Shown here: one piece after another, positions 24,942-33,161 of the stretch
Layout: each line of letters starts with the position of its first letter
Position numbering within the stretch: the stretch's first letter is position 1
Source of the DNA: VRUE01 sp035548675
GTDB taxonomy: Bacteria > Actinomycetota > Thermoleophilia > Solirubrobacterales > 70-9
Assembly (NCBI GenBank): GCA_035548675.1
Contig: DASZSJ010000089.1
Location: 1 to 64,000, forward strand
DNA length: 64,000 nt
Direction of reading: 5' to 3'
Notes under the pieces: model-generated
Seen by the model: the letters and a program-made list of their open reading frames with translations, nothing else
Told to the model about the DNA's origin: nothing
Databases searched by the model: none
Program-made: the position numbers and the translations under genes

Positions 24942-27020
24942 TCAGGCTCCGAGCAAGTTGTGGATCAAGAGGTCGAGCAGCTTGATCCCGATGAACGGCA
25001 CGATCAGACCGCCAAGGCCGAAGATCAACATGTTGCGCCGCAGCAGCGCCGTGGCGCCGATCGGCCGGTAGCGGACGCCGCGCAGGGCGAGCGGCACGAG
25101 CAGCGGGATCACCAGGGCGTTGAAGACGATCGCCGAGAGGATCGCTGAGGTCGGCGTGCCCAGCTCCATGATGTTGAGCGCGTCGAGCGGCCCACGCTCG
25201 CCGGGCTTGGCCGCATAGGTGAAGGCGAAAATCGCCGGCAGGATCGCGAAGTACTTGGCGACGTCGTTGGCGATCGAGAAGGTGGTCAGCGCGCCGCGGG
25301 TGATGAGGAGCTGCTTGCCGATCTCAACGACCTCGATCAGCTTCGTCGGGTTGGAGTCGAGGTCGACCATGTTGCCCGCCTCACGTGCCGCCTGAGTGCC
25401 GGTGTTCATCGCCACGCCGACGTCGGACTGCGCGAGGGCCGGGGCGTCGTTGGTCCCGTCGCCGGCCATCGCGACCATCCGACCTTCCTCCTGGTGGCCG
25501 CGGATCAGCTCCAGCTTCTGCTCCGGCGTCGCTTCGGGCAGGAAGTCGTCCACGCCGGCCTCCTCGGCGATCTTCGCGGCGGTGAGGCGATTGTCGCCGG
25601 TCACCATCACGGTCGAGATCCCCATCGCCCGCAGCTCATCGAAGCGGGCGCGCATCCCGTCCTTGACGATGTCCTTCAGGTAGACGACGCCGAGGACATG
25701 GTTGTCGCGGCAGACGGCGAGGGGGGTGCCGCCGTCGCGGCCGATCAGGTCCAACTGCTCGCGCAGCTCGGCGGGCGGGCGGCCACCCTGGTCTTCGACG
25801 TAGCGGACGATCGCGTCGCCGGCCCCCTTGCGGTACTGGTTGCCGTTCACGTCCACGCCGCTCATCCGCGTTTCGGCAGAGAACGGGACGAAGGTGGCGA
25901 CGTGGGCGTCCAGCTCGCGCTCGCGGATTCCGTACCGGCTCTTGGCGAGGACGACGATCGAACGGCCCTCGGGGGTCTCGTCGGCGAGCGAGGAGAGCTG
26001 CGCCGCCTCGGCCAGCTCGGACTCCTCGATCCCCGGCATCGGGATGAACTGGGTCGCCTCGCGGTTGCCGAGCGTGATCGTCCCGGTCTTGTCGAGCAGA
26101 AGCACGTCCACGTCGCCGGACGCCTCGACCGCCCTGCCGGAAAGCGCGAGCACGTTGTGGCGGACGAGGCGGTCCATGCCGGCGATGCCGATCGCCGAGA
26201 GCAGAGCGCCGATCGTGGTCGGGATCAGGGCGACCAGCAGCGCGATCAAGGTGACGACCGAGGCATCGGTGCCGGAGAACTCGGCGAGGGGACGCAGCGA
26301 TACGACCACCGCGAGGAAGACCAGCGTGAGCCCGGCGAGCAGGATGTTGAGGGCGATCTCGTTCGGGGTCTTGCGCCGCTCGGCTCCCTCGACCAGGGCG
26401 ATCATCCGGTCGAGGAAGCTCTGCCCCGGCTCCTGGGTGATCTCCACGACGATCCGATCCGAGAGGACCCGCGTGCCGCCGGTCACAGCCGAACGATCGC
26501 CACCCGACTCGCGCACCACCGGCGCCGACTCGCCGGTGATGGCCGACTCGTCCACCGAGGCGATGCCCTCGACCACGGTGCCGTCGCCGGGGATCGTCTC
26601 CCCCGCCTCGACCACGACCACGTCGCCGCGCCGCAGCTCCGAGGCGGGCTTCTCGCCACCGTCACGAAGCCGGGCGACGGTCTCCGTTCGCATCGAACGC
26701 AGCGCGTCTGCTTGGGCCTTGCCCCGCCCCTCGGCGATCGCCTCGGCGAAGTTGGCGAAGACGACCGTGAGCCAGAGCCACACCGCGATCGAGAAGGCGA
26801 ACCAGGCGGGCTCCTCGCCGCCGCCGAGCGGCGCTCCGCCGAAGACCTGGATCAGCCAGCCGGCGGTGACGATCGCCGCGCCGATCTCGACCACGAACAT
26901 GACCGGGTTGCGGACCTGATGGCGCGGGTCGACCTTTCGCAGCGAGTCGAGGCCGGCGCGCGCGACGATCGGCCAGCTGAGCAGTGAACGCGGCTCGTTG
27001 CGAAGCGTCTCGTCGGTCAT
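24942..27020 (-). CDS. kdpB: Potassium-transporting ATPase subunit B
   Basis: This is the P-type ATPase subunit that drives uptake through KdpA. The phosphorylation loop LLLDKTGTITLGNR is at about residue 307, the actuator TGES (ITGESAPVVRESGG) at about 162, and the hinge MAGDGTNDAPALAQSDVGVAMNTG at about 515. At 692 aa it is the usual length. The serine in TGES, known as an inhibitory phosphorylation site in E. coli KdpB, is present. The 5' end overlaps kdpC by four bases. The gene follows kdpC, not kdpA. Confidence 0.97.
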   Translation of the reverse strand: MTDETLRNEPRSLLSWPIVARAGLDSLRKVDPRHQVRNPVMFVVEIGAAIVTAGWLIQVFGGAPLGGGEEPAWFAFSIAVWLWLTVVFANFAEAIAEGRGKAQADALRSMRTETVARLRDGGEKPASELRRGDVVVVEAGETIPGDGTVVEGIASVDESAITGESAPVVRESGGDRSAVTGGTRVLSDRIVVEITQEPGQSFLDRMIALVEGAERRKTPNEIALNILLAGLTLVFLAVVVSLRPLAEFSGTDASVVTLIALLVALIPTTIGALLSAIGIAGMDRLVRHNVLALSGRAVEASGDVDVLLLDKTGTITLGNREATQFIPMPGIEESELAEAAQLSSLADETPEGRSIVVLAKSRYGIRERELDAHVATFVPFSAETRMSGVDVNGNQYRKGAGDAIVRYVEDQGGRPPAELREQLDLIGRDGGTPLAVCRDNHVLGVVYLKDIVKDGMRARFDELRAMGISTVMVTGDNRLTAAKIAEEAGVDDFLPEATPEQKLELIRGHQEEGRMVAMAGDGTNDAPALAQSDVGVAMNTGTQAAREAGNMVDLDSNPTKLIEVVEIGKQLLITRGALTTFSIANDVAKYFAILPAIFAFTYAAKPGERGPLDALNIMELGTPTSAILSAIVFNALVIPLLVPLALRGVRYRPIGATALLRRNMLIFGLGGLIVPFIGIKLLDLLIHNLLGA

Positions 27021-27613
27021 TTGGTGGCTCCCTGGGCGAGGGCGACGTTGAGCTCGAGGACGTTCACGCCCGGCTCGCCGAACAGCCCGAGGGAGCGGCC
27101 GGCGGTGTGCTCGTCCACGAGGTCGAGAACCCGAGAGAGCGGCAGGTCGCGGACCGCCGCGACCCGGCGCGCCTGGATGCGGGCGTTGGCGAGCGAGATG
27201 TGGGGATCGACGCCCGAGGCCGAGGTCGTGACCGCGTCAACCGGCACGTCGGCGGCACGCAGGCCGGGGTCGTAGGGGCGTTCGCGCTTCAGGTAGGCGG
27301 CAAGCTGCTCGGCGAAGAAGTCGGAGAGTTCACGGCTGTTCGGCCCGAGGTTGTTGAAATAGGTGACGTCGCCGCTGTATTCGGTTGCGGAGGGGCGGCT
27401 CTGGAAGTAGCGCGGCAGCCCCTTGAAGTCCTGGCCGATCAGCTCCGAGCCGACCACCTTCCCGTCCATCTCGATCCTGCTGCCGTCAGAGGCACCGGGA
27501 AAGGCAAGCTGCGCCGCCCCGGTCGTGACCAGCGGGTAGGCGATGCCGAGCAGCACGGTCAGGAAGACGACCGCGGCCGCGGCGGTAGTGAGGTCTTTTC
27601 GCAGTCCGTTCAT
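27017..27613 (-). CDS. kdpC: Potassium-transporting ATPase subunit C
   Basis: A single N-terminal transmembrane helix (about 11-35, TVLLGIAYPLVTTG) is followed by the conserved KdpC domain: GSELIGQDFKGLPRYFQSRPS, TSASGVDPHISLANARIQA and 'RVLDLVDEHTAGRSLGLFGE'. All are family signatures. It lies between kdpA and kdpB, so the order is F-A-C-B instead of the usual F-A-B-C. Confidence 0.96.
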   Translation of the reverse strand: MNGLRKDLTTAAAAVVFLTVLLGIAYPLVTTGAAQLAFPGASDGSRIEMDGKVVGSELIGQDFKGLPRYFQSRPSATEYSGDVTYFNNLGPNSRELSDFFAEQLAAYLKRERPYDPGLRAADVPVDAVTTSASGVDPHISLANARIQARRVAAVRDLPLSRVLDLVDEHTAGRSLGLFGEPGVNVLELNVALAQGATK

Positions 27614-27614
27614 C

Positions 27615-29369
27615 TCAGAAGAGTTGGTCGGTCAGCCCCTGGACGACCGGACCGAGCAGGAAGGCGGGGAAGAAGGTGAGCGCGGCGACGATCACGACGA
27701 CGCCGATCAGCAGGACGACGAAGGTGGGAGAGTCGGCGCGAAAGGTGCCGGCGCCGGCCGGGGCGACGCGCTTGCCCGCCAGCGAGCCGGCCACCGCCAG
27801 CGCCGCGATCATCGGCAGGAAGCGGGCGAGGATCATCACCAGTCCGCCGAGCAGGGTGGCGAAGCTGAACGTTTCCGAGCCGACGTTGCCCGGCGCGTTC
27901 GGCTGGATGAAGCCGGTGTAGCCAGCGAAGGCCGAGCCGTTGTTGTTGGCCTGCGACATGTAGGCGTAGAGCGACTCCGAGAAGCCCTGGGGGCCGTGGT
28001 TGTAGATCGACTGCGTGCCGTCCGGGCTCGCCACCGCCCAGGCGGTCGCAAACAGCACCAAGAGCGGCGTCACCAGCACGCCGACGAGGACCAGCTTCAC
28101 CTCCCGCGACTCGATCTTCTTGCCGAGGAACTCCGGCGTGCGGCCGACCATCAGGCCGGCGATGAAGACGCTCAGCAGGACGAACAGCAGCATGCAATAG
28201 AGGCCCGAGCCGACCCCGCCGAAGATGACCTCGCCGGTCCCCATGTTCGCCAGGGGGACGAGGCCGCCGATCCCGGTCAGCGAGTCGAGCGCCGCGTTGA
28301 CGGCGCCGCAAGAGGTCACGGTCGTCACCGCCGTCCACAGCGAGGACTGGGCGATGCCGAAACGCTGCTCCTTGCCCTCCATGTTGCCGCCGGTCGAGCC
28401 TTCGATCGAGGCGGTCAGCATCCCGGCGTGGTGCTGCGCCGGGCTGCCGTGCTGCTCGGCGACGTAGACGACGGCGACCGCGACGACGAGCATCGCCATC
28501 ATCGCCGCGTAGAGCGCCCAGCCCTGGCGGCGGTTGCCGATCATGCGCCCGAAGGTGTGGGTGAGGCTGGCCGGGATGATCAGGATCAGCAGCAGCTCGA
28601 CCATGTTGGTGAAGCTGCTCGCGTTCTCGAACGGGTAGGCGCTGTTGACGTTGAAGAAGCCGCCGCCATTGGTTCCCAGCTCCTTGATCGCCTCCTGCGA
28701 GGCGACCGGGCCGAGCGCCAGGGTCTGCGTACCCCCGGCGATCGTGTGGAAGGTGGTCGAGCCGTCGAGCGTCTGGATCACACCCTGGGAGACCAAAAGC
28801 AGTGCCGCGACGGTGGCGATCGGCAGCAGGACGTAGAGGTTGATCCGAACGAGATCGGCCCAAAAGTTGCCGAGTGCCGCCCCCGAGCGGGCGGCGAAGC
28901 CCCGGATCACGGCGGCGAGCACGGCGATCCCGACCGCGGCCGAGACGAAGTTCTGCACCGTCAGCCCGACCATCTGGACGAAGTAGCTCAGCGTCGCCTC
29001 GCCGCCGTAGTACTGCCAGTTCGTGTTGGTGACGAAGGAGGAGGCGGTGTTGAAGCTGAGGCTCCAGGGCCCGGAGCCAAAGCCCTCGGGGTTCAGCGGC
29101 TGGACACTCTGGGTGCGAAGGATCAGGTAGAGCGCGAGCCAAGAGAGCAGGCTGAAGACGACGATCGAGCGCGCGTATGCCTTCCAGTCCTGCCCCTCCT
29201 CCGGACGCACCCTCAGCACCCGGTAGGCGAAGCGCTCGAGCGGACCGAGGAGCGGGGCGAGGAAGACCCGATCGCCCCGGAAGACGGCGGCGATGTAGGA
29301 ACCGACCAGGGGCACCAGCGCGGTCAGCACGACCAGGAAGACGACGATCTGCGCCCCGCCCTGAGCCAT
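27615..29369 (-). CDS. kdpA: Potassium-transporting ATPase subunit A
   Basis: The potassium-binding channel-like subunit. Four P-loop-type filter segments can be seen, for example 'SFVTNTNWQYYGGEATLSYF', 'IKELGTNGGGFFNVNSAYPF', TSCGAVNAALDSLTG and FAGYTGFIQPNAPGN. About ten hydrophobic helices are present and the length (584 aa) is normal. Its ATG overlaps the kdpF stop (TAATG) and it ends one base before kdpC. Confidence 0.97.
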   Translation of the reverse strand: MAQGGAQIVVFLVVLTALVPLVGSYIAAVFRGDRVFLAPLLGPLERFAYRVLRVRPEEGQDWKAYARSIVVFSLLSWLALYLILRTQSVQPLNPEGFGSGPWSLSFNTASSFVTNTNWQYYGGEATLSYFVQMVGLTVQNFVSAAVGIAVLAAVIRGFAARSGAALGNFWADLVRINLYVLLPIATVAALLLVSQGVIQTLDGSTTFHTIAGGTQTLALGPVASQEAIKELGTNGGGFFNVNSAYPFENASSFTNMVELLLILIIPASLTHTFGRMIGNRRQGWALYAAMMAMLVVAVAVVYVAEQHGSPAQHHAGMLTASIEGSTGGNMEGKEQRFGIAQSSLWTAVTTVTSCGAVNAALDSLTGIGGLVPLANMGTGEVIFGGVGSGLYCMLLFVLLSVFIAGLMVGRTPEFLGKKIESREVKLVLVGVLVTPLLVLFATAWAVASPDGTQSIYNHGPQGFSESLYAYMSQANNNGSAFAGYTGFIQPNAPGNVGSETFSFATLLGGLVMILARFLPMIAALAVAGSLAGKRVAPAGAGTFRADSPTFVVLLIGVVVIVAALTFFPAFLLGPVVQGLTDQLF

Positions 29370-29458
29370 TACAACCGCTCTCCCCGGAACAGCGCGTAGC
29401 CGAGGTAGCCGAAGACCGCGACGGCGACGATCAGGCCGAACAGCTCAGCGGCGCTCAT
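29369..29458 (-). CDS. kdpF: Potassium-transporting ATPase subunit F
   Basis: A 29-aa single-helix peptide (MSAAELFGLIVAVAVFGYLG, then YALFRGERL) directly upstream of and overlapping kdpA. KdpF stabilises the KdpABC complex in the membrane. Size, position and the short basic C-terminus fit the family. Confidence 0.88.
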   Translation of the reverse strand: MSAAELFGLIVAVAVFGYLGYALFRGERL

Positions 29459-29535
29459 ACGCGGTCGATCGCCTCGACCAGCGCGTAGATCGCTCCGAAG
29501 GCGGCGAGCGCCAGGGCGATAGAGACGAGATCCAT
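29455..29535 (-). CDS. 26-aa membrane peptide upstream of kdpF
   Basis: ATG 29535 opens MDLVSIALALAAFGAIYALV followed by EAIDRV and a TGA that overlaps the kdpF ATG (ATGA). It is a single hydrophobic helix with an acidic and basic tail. The double overlap chain (this gene, kdpF, kdpA) suggests translation as part of the operon. I recall similar unnamed peptides upstream of kdpF in other actinobacteria, but this was not checked. Confidence 0.6.
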   Translation of the reverse strand: MDLVSIALALAAFGAIYALVEAIDRV

Positions 29536-29620
29536 GCAGCGATCGTGCGCTTCACCCCGTCAAGGCCGCATGAAGAAACCCGGCCCACGTATACAGATTT
29601 CGTCAAGGTCGCCCTAGCGG

Positions 29621-29667
29621 GGATTGGCGAAACCCCGCCGCCGGACGCGCGGGGTTTCGCCCAATCC
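29621..29667 (-). terminator. Hairpin between kdpE and the kdp structural genes
   Basis: GGATTGGCGAAACCCCGC (29621-29638) pairs with 29649-29667 with one bulged base. It begins four bases after the kdpE stop (minus strand). It would separate the regulatory unit kdpD(C)-kdpE from kdpF-A-C-B-D(N), which then needs its own promoter within 29536-29620. No T-run is present. Confidence 0.6.
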
Positions 29668-29670
29668 TTA

Positions 29671-30351
29671 CTAGCCGGCGAAGCGGTAGCCGACGCCGGG
29701 GTCGGTGCGGATGTAGCGGGGGCCGCCGGGGGGCTCGATCTTGCCGCGCAGGTTGGCGACGTGGGCGCGCAGCACCTGTACGTCGTCTTCGTACTCGACG
29801 CCCCACACCTCGACCAGCAGCGAGCGATGCGTCATCAGCCGGCCGCGATTAAGCGCGAGGACCCGCAGCAGCTCAAACTCGGTCGGGGTCAGGTGAACCT
29901 CCTCGCCGTCGCGCCGCACAACGCGAGCGCCCAGATCGAGCTCCAGCCCGTCTGCCTCGATCACGGGCTCCGAGCTCTCGGGCCTGGCCCGCCTCAGCAC
30001 CGCCTCGAGCCGCGCGATCAGCTCCGGCGGGCCGAAGGGCTTGGTCACGTAGTCATCGGCGCCGGCCGCCAGCGCCCGCACCTTTGCCTCCTCCTCGCCA
30101 ACGGCCGAGAGGACGATGATCGGCATCTCGCTCCACTCGCGCAGCCGTTTCGTCACCTCGACCCCGTCGATGTCAGGAAGCATCAGGTCGATGATCGCCG
30201 CGGCGGGGGGCTTCAGCGCAGCGCGGTCCAGGGCCTCCTCGCCGGTCGTCGCCGTCACCGCCTCATAACCGACATCCCGCAGGATGACCCGCAGGGCGCG
30301 GAGGATCTGCTCCTCGTCGTCGCAGACCAGGACGCGAGTCGCTCCGTTCAC
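29671..30351 (-). CDS. kdpE: KdpE response regulator
   Basis: An OmpR/PhoB-type regulator of 226 aa. The receiver has the acidic pair CDDEE, the phospho-acceptor Asp in AIIDLMLPDIDGVEV (about residue 56), and Lys in YVTKPFGPPEL. The C-terminal winged helix includes LTPTEFELLRVLALNRGRLM and ends YIRTDPGVGYRF. Its GTG start overlaps the stop of the kinase gene. With that kinase it should switch on the adjacent kdp operon at low potassium. Confidence 0.94.
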   Translation of the reverse strand: MNGATRVLVCDDEEQILRALRVILRDVGYEAVTATTGEEALDRAALKPPAAAIIDLMLPDIDGVEVTKRLREWSEMPIIVLSAVGEEEAKVRALAAGADDYVTKPFGPPELIARLEAVLRRARPESSEPVIEADGLELDLGARVVRRDGEEVHLTPTEFELLRVLALNRGRLMTHRSLLVEVWGVEYEDDVQVLRAHVANLRGKIEPPGGPRYIRTDPGVGYRFAG

Positions 30352-31496
30352 TCCCCGCCTCCGTCGTGCGGCGGCAGGGTGACGACGAAGCTGGTCCCCT
30401 GCCCGGGCAGCGACTCGACCGCGATCTCGCCTCCGTTGGCCTCGATGAACCCCCTGGCGATCGCCAGGCCGAGACCGGAGCCGGCGCTGGCGGTTTCGCC
30501 GTGCTGGAAGGGCTCGAAAATCCGCTCCCAGTCCTTCTCGGGAATCCCCGGGCCCTGATCCACCACGCGCACGACGATATTGGCGCCGACCAGCCGCGAG
30601 CGAACCGATACCGGCCGGCCGTTCCCGTAGCGGACCGCGTTCTCAAGCAGGTTCGCGAAGGCTCGCTCCAGCTGCGCGGCATCGGCGTCGACCATCGGCA
30701 GCTCCGCGTCAACCGCCAGGCGGATCGACTGCGTCTTCGCCTGTCCCTGCCGCGCCGCCTCCAGCACCTCGGCGAGATCGACCGGGCCGCGATGCGGCTC
30801 GGCCTTCCCCGCCTCGAGCCGGGAGATGTCAAGCAGGTTCTCGACCAGGCGCGAGAGCCGCCTGCCCTCTCCGACGATCCCCTCGCTGAGCTCAGCGCGC
30901 TCCTCCGAAGTCAAGGTCCCCGAGCCGAGGGCCGTGCCGCCCGCGATGATCGACGTCAGCGGAGTCCGCAGGTCGTGGGAGATCGAGCGCAGCAGCACGG
31001 TCTTGAGCTCGTCGCTTCGCCGCACCGCCTCGGCTTCCACGGCCTCGGCCTGCATCCGGTCCCGCTCGCGGGTCAGCGCCTCCAGCTCGGCGAGGGCGCG
31101 GTCGGCTTCCTCGCGACGCCGCTCGGCCTCGACAGCGCGAGCGCGCGCGAGGCCGGCAACCGTGCCGCTGACGATCGCCGCGATCGCGAACGCGGCCAGA
31201 GCGACCCAGTTCTCCTCCTCGGCGATCGTGAAGCGATGCAGCGGCGGGATATGGAAGAAGTTGAAAGCAGCGGCGCTGAGGACCGACGCGAGCAGTCCCA
31301 GCCGCAGGCCCCAGACGGTCGAGATCAGCAGGATCGCCGGTAGGTAGATGACCCCGAGGGAGACGACCGGCGCGACCTCCTTGAGTGGGTAGACGAGCAG
31401 GGTCCCAGCCGTGACTGACACCAAAGTCGCCACAAGCCCGAGCCAGGCCGCTGGCGGCTCGACCCCCAATCCAATCGGGATCTGACGTCGGCGCAT
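30348..31496 (-). CDS. kdpD: KdpD C-terminal half: DUF4118 membrane domain plus histidine kinase
   Basis: ATG 31496 was chosen because it directly precedes the four-helix DUF4118 region (residues about 18-115, including 'VSLGVIYLPAILLISTVWGL', FNFFHIPPLHRFTI). A coiled coil (about 118-150), HisKA with H in SISHDLRTPLTSII, and HATPase motifs (ENAVRYG, GPGIPEKDWERIFEPF, SGLGLAIARGF) follow. The N-terminal KdpD/Usp part is missing here and is encoded at 23774-24940. The stop overlaps kdpE. An upstream extension of the frame to 31682 runs through palindromic non-coding DNA and is rejected. Confidence 0.92.
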   Translation of the reverse strand: MRRRQIPIGLGVEPPAAWLGLVATLVSVTAGTLLVYPLKEVAPVVSLGVIYLPAILLISTVWGLRLGLLASVLSAAAFNFFHIPPLHRFTIAEEENWVALAAFAIAAIVSGTVAGLARARAVEAERRREEADRALAELEALTRERDRMQAEAVEAEAVRRSDELKTVLLRSISHDLRTPLTSIIAGGTALGSGTLTSEERAELSEGIVGEGRRLSRLVENLLDISRLEAGKAEPHRGPVDLAEVLEAARQGQAKTQSIRLAVDAELPMVDADAAQLERAFANLLENAVRYGNGRPVSVRSRLVGANIVVRVVDQGPGIPEKDWERIFEPFQHGETASAGSGLGLAIARGFIEANGGEIAVESLPGQGTSFVVTLPPHDGGGE

Positions 31497-31655
31497 CGGG
31501 GTCAGCGTATGCCCTGTGCGGTAAACCGACGCGATCGAACTGCAACGCCCAACAGATTCCGAACCGCTGCATCGGTAGTACAGGAGAACGGGGGCGACGG
31601 GAGGCAACAGCCTTCGCTGATTTTCGCTTCCCGAGGCCAATCCGTATGGGGAGTC

Positions 31656-31717
31656 CGCGCTGCCCTGCGATCGATTTGCCACCGTATACGTGGGTCAATC
31701 GATCGCAGGGCAGCGTG
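31656..31717 (+). repeat. CGTATA-loop hairpin element, copy 1
   Basis: A near-perfect 20-bp stem (GCTGCCCTGCGATCGAT and complement at its core, 31659-31675 and 31698-31714) carries the cap TTG-CCAC-CGTATAC-GTGG-GTCAATCGA. The same cap with CCCC/GGGG in place of CCAC/GTGG occurs at 37127-37181 on a different stem, so the apical pair changed on both sides. Confidence 0.7.
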
Positions 31718-31834
31718 CGGGCGACCCACTTAGGGCGGGAAGCTCTGAGCGGCGCGGCCAAGAACACGATCGCGAAGCTGCCGGTCGATCTCCCTTGCGG
31801 GAGTTGTCAATGGCCCGCTACCAGGCAAACTCCG

Positions 31835-31878
31835 CTCGCAATGAAGGGGGCCCCGGTTCAAGTCCGGGCGGCGGCTCT
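31835..31878 (+). repeat. tRNA-Thr 3' fragment, copy 3
   Basis: Forty-four bases match 20299-20342 with three differences, covering the anticodon loop to just past the acceptor end. The 5' half of the tRNA is absent. It separates the kdp genes from the baeRF/repeat-protein segment. Confidence 0.82.
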
Positions 31879-32026
31879 GAGGAGAGCGGTGTTATGGGGC
31901 AAGACCGGGCCTAAGTAGGTATTTAGCGCGTTGAAATGCCGAATACCGGCGGTCGCCTATCGGGCCACGGGGATGCCCCACGTGGCTGGGTTGTGTCCCA
32001 AATATGTTCCCAACTCGGCAACCTCC

Positions 32027-33151
32027 TCACACCGGATAGCGCAGGATCGCCGCTGCAGGCCCTCCGTCGGGGACCTCGGCGGCGCGCACGGCAAGCACCG
32101 CGCCGCTGGCGAGGATGACGCGACGACAGAGCTCGTCGATGACGCCGTAGTCACCCGCTCGCTCGCCGTCGTCGAGCGACACCACGCCGGACTCCTCATC
32201 GATGGTCCCGGCAAGCTTGGCGTCGATGTCGACGAAGAGGGTCTCGACGGCGCCGAAGGTAGCGGCGCGGCCGAGGTCGCTGATCTCGACCGCGGTGCGG
32301 CCGGCGGCAGAGCGCTGCTCGAAGAGGCCCTTCAGGTCGCGCAGCTCTTCGGCGTAGAGACCGTCGAGGACCTTGCGGGCGGCCTCGCCCAGCTCGGCGT
32401 CGCTCGAGGCCTCAGGGCTGCCCGGCAGCGAGTGCTCGGCCAGGTGGGGATAGGAATTGACCGAGCGGAAGATCGCGTCGATCGGCTCAGACGCCGCCAG
32501 GATCAGCGGCACGTCCCGGCCAACCAGCACCGCCCGCAATGCCCTGTCGACCGCGCGCGCGTAGCTGCGAAACAGCGTCTTGCGGCCCTCGGAGCCCTGC
32601 AGGCGACGGGCCGGAGAGCGGTCGGTGGTCGAGGACTTGCCGACGGCATCTGCCGCGTCGGCCGGCAGGTCGGGAACCCTCACCTCGAAGGTCGGCAGGT
32701 CGGGAGTCACCTCGAGCAGGCGCACCGAGCCCTCGGCGAGAGCCAGGACGAAGGCCGTCTGGGGAAAGGTGACGGCGCGCAGCAGCGGCTTTACGTAGTA
32801 GCGGTCGGCAACCTGGACCGCCGCGGTCAGCCGGTTCGGCAGGCGAAAGCTGCGCAGGCCGTGGGGGTCGACGAAGACCGCAAGCGAGTGGGCCTGCTCG
32901 GCCCAGAACTCGAGATCGTCGTGAAGGTCGTCGAGCGCCCCCTCGATCGCCTCGCGGTCGGCGGCGTCGAGGCCGGCCTCGCGGAGCCGGGCGACCGCCT
33001 CCCCGGCCAGGTTCTTGAAGGCGATCCGGGCCGCGTCGGCCTCCGGCGTGATCGGACTGGTTGGCAGATAGATCGAGACGAGCTCCTCGCCGCGAGCCTG
33101 CAGCAGGCGCTCGATCTGACGGCGACTCGGGATGTCGGTGTGGAGACCCAC
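32027..33151 (-). CDS. baeRF-like protein (bacterial eRF1-related family)
   Basis: The 374-aa protein has the three-part layout of bacterial archaeo-eukaryotic release-factor-like proteins: an N-terminal domain ('ELVSIYLPTSPITPEADAAR', LAVFVDPHGLRSFRLPN), a middle segment (RYYVKPLLRAVTFPQTAFVLALAEGSVRLLEV), and a C-terminal eRF1-like part ('LILAASEPIDAIFRSVNSYP', GRAATFGAVETLFVDID, GAVLAVRAAEVPDGG). The family has been proposed to act on stalled ribosomes or tRNA; this is not proven. It is followed downstream by the tRNA fragment and ends ten bases after the big repeat protein gene on the same strand. Confidence 0.78.
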   Translation of the reverse strand: MGLHTDIPSRRQIERLLQARGEELVSIYLPTSPITPEADAARIAFKNLAGEAVARLREAGLDAADREAIEGALDDLHDDLEFWAEQAHSLAVFVDPHGLRSFRLPNRLTAAVQVADRYYVKPLLRAVTFPQTAFVLALAEGSVRLLEVTPDLPTFEVRVPDLPADAADAVGKSSTTDRSPARRLQGSEGRKTLFRSYARAVDRALRAVLVGRDVPLILAASEPIDAIFRSVNSYPHLAEHSLPGSPEASSDAELGEAARKVLDGLYAEELRDLKGLFEQRSAAGRTAVEISDLGRAATFGAVETLFVDIDAKLAGTIDEESGVVSLDDGERAGDYGVIDELCRRVILASGAVLAVRAAEVPDGGPAAAILRYPV

Positions 33152-33161
33152 GGCGATGACG

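Larger units (their letters stand above)
31497..32026. other. Non-coding region between kdpD kinase and baeRF gene
   Basis: Five hundred and thirty bases without a credible gene. It contains a conserved-loop hairpin (31656-31717), the third tRNA-Thr 3' copy (31835-31878) and a mixed stretch up to the baeRF stop. On the minus strand the end of this stretch reads ELGTYLGHNPATWG before a stop. This could be the tail of a lost integrase, but I cannot show it. Confidence 0.6.

Noticed and set aside
31835..31878. A second functional tRNA-Thr
   Set aside because: Only the 3' half is present; no D arm or acceptor 5' strand can be found upstream.
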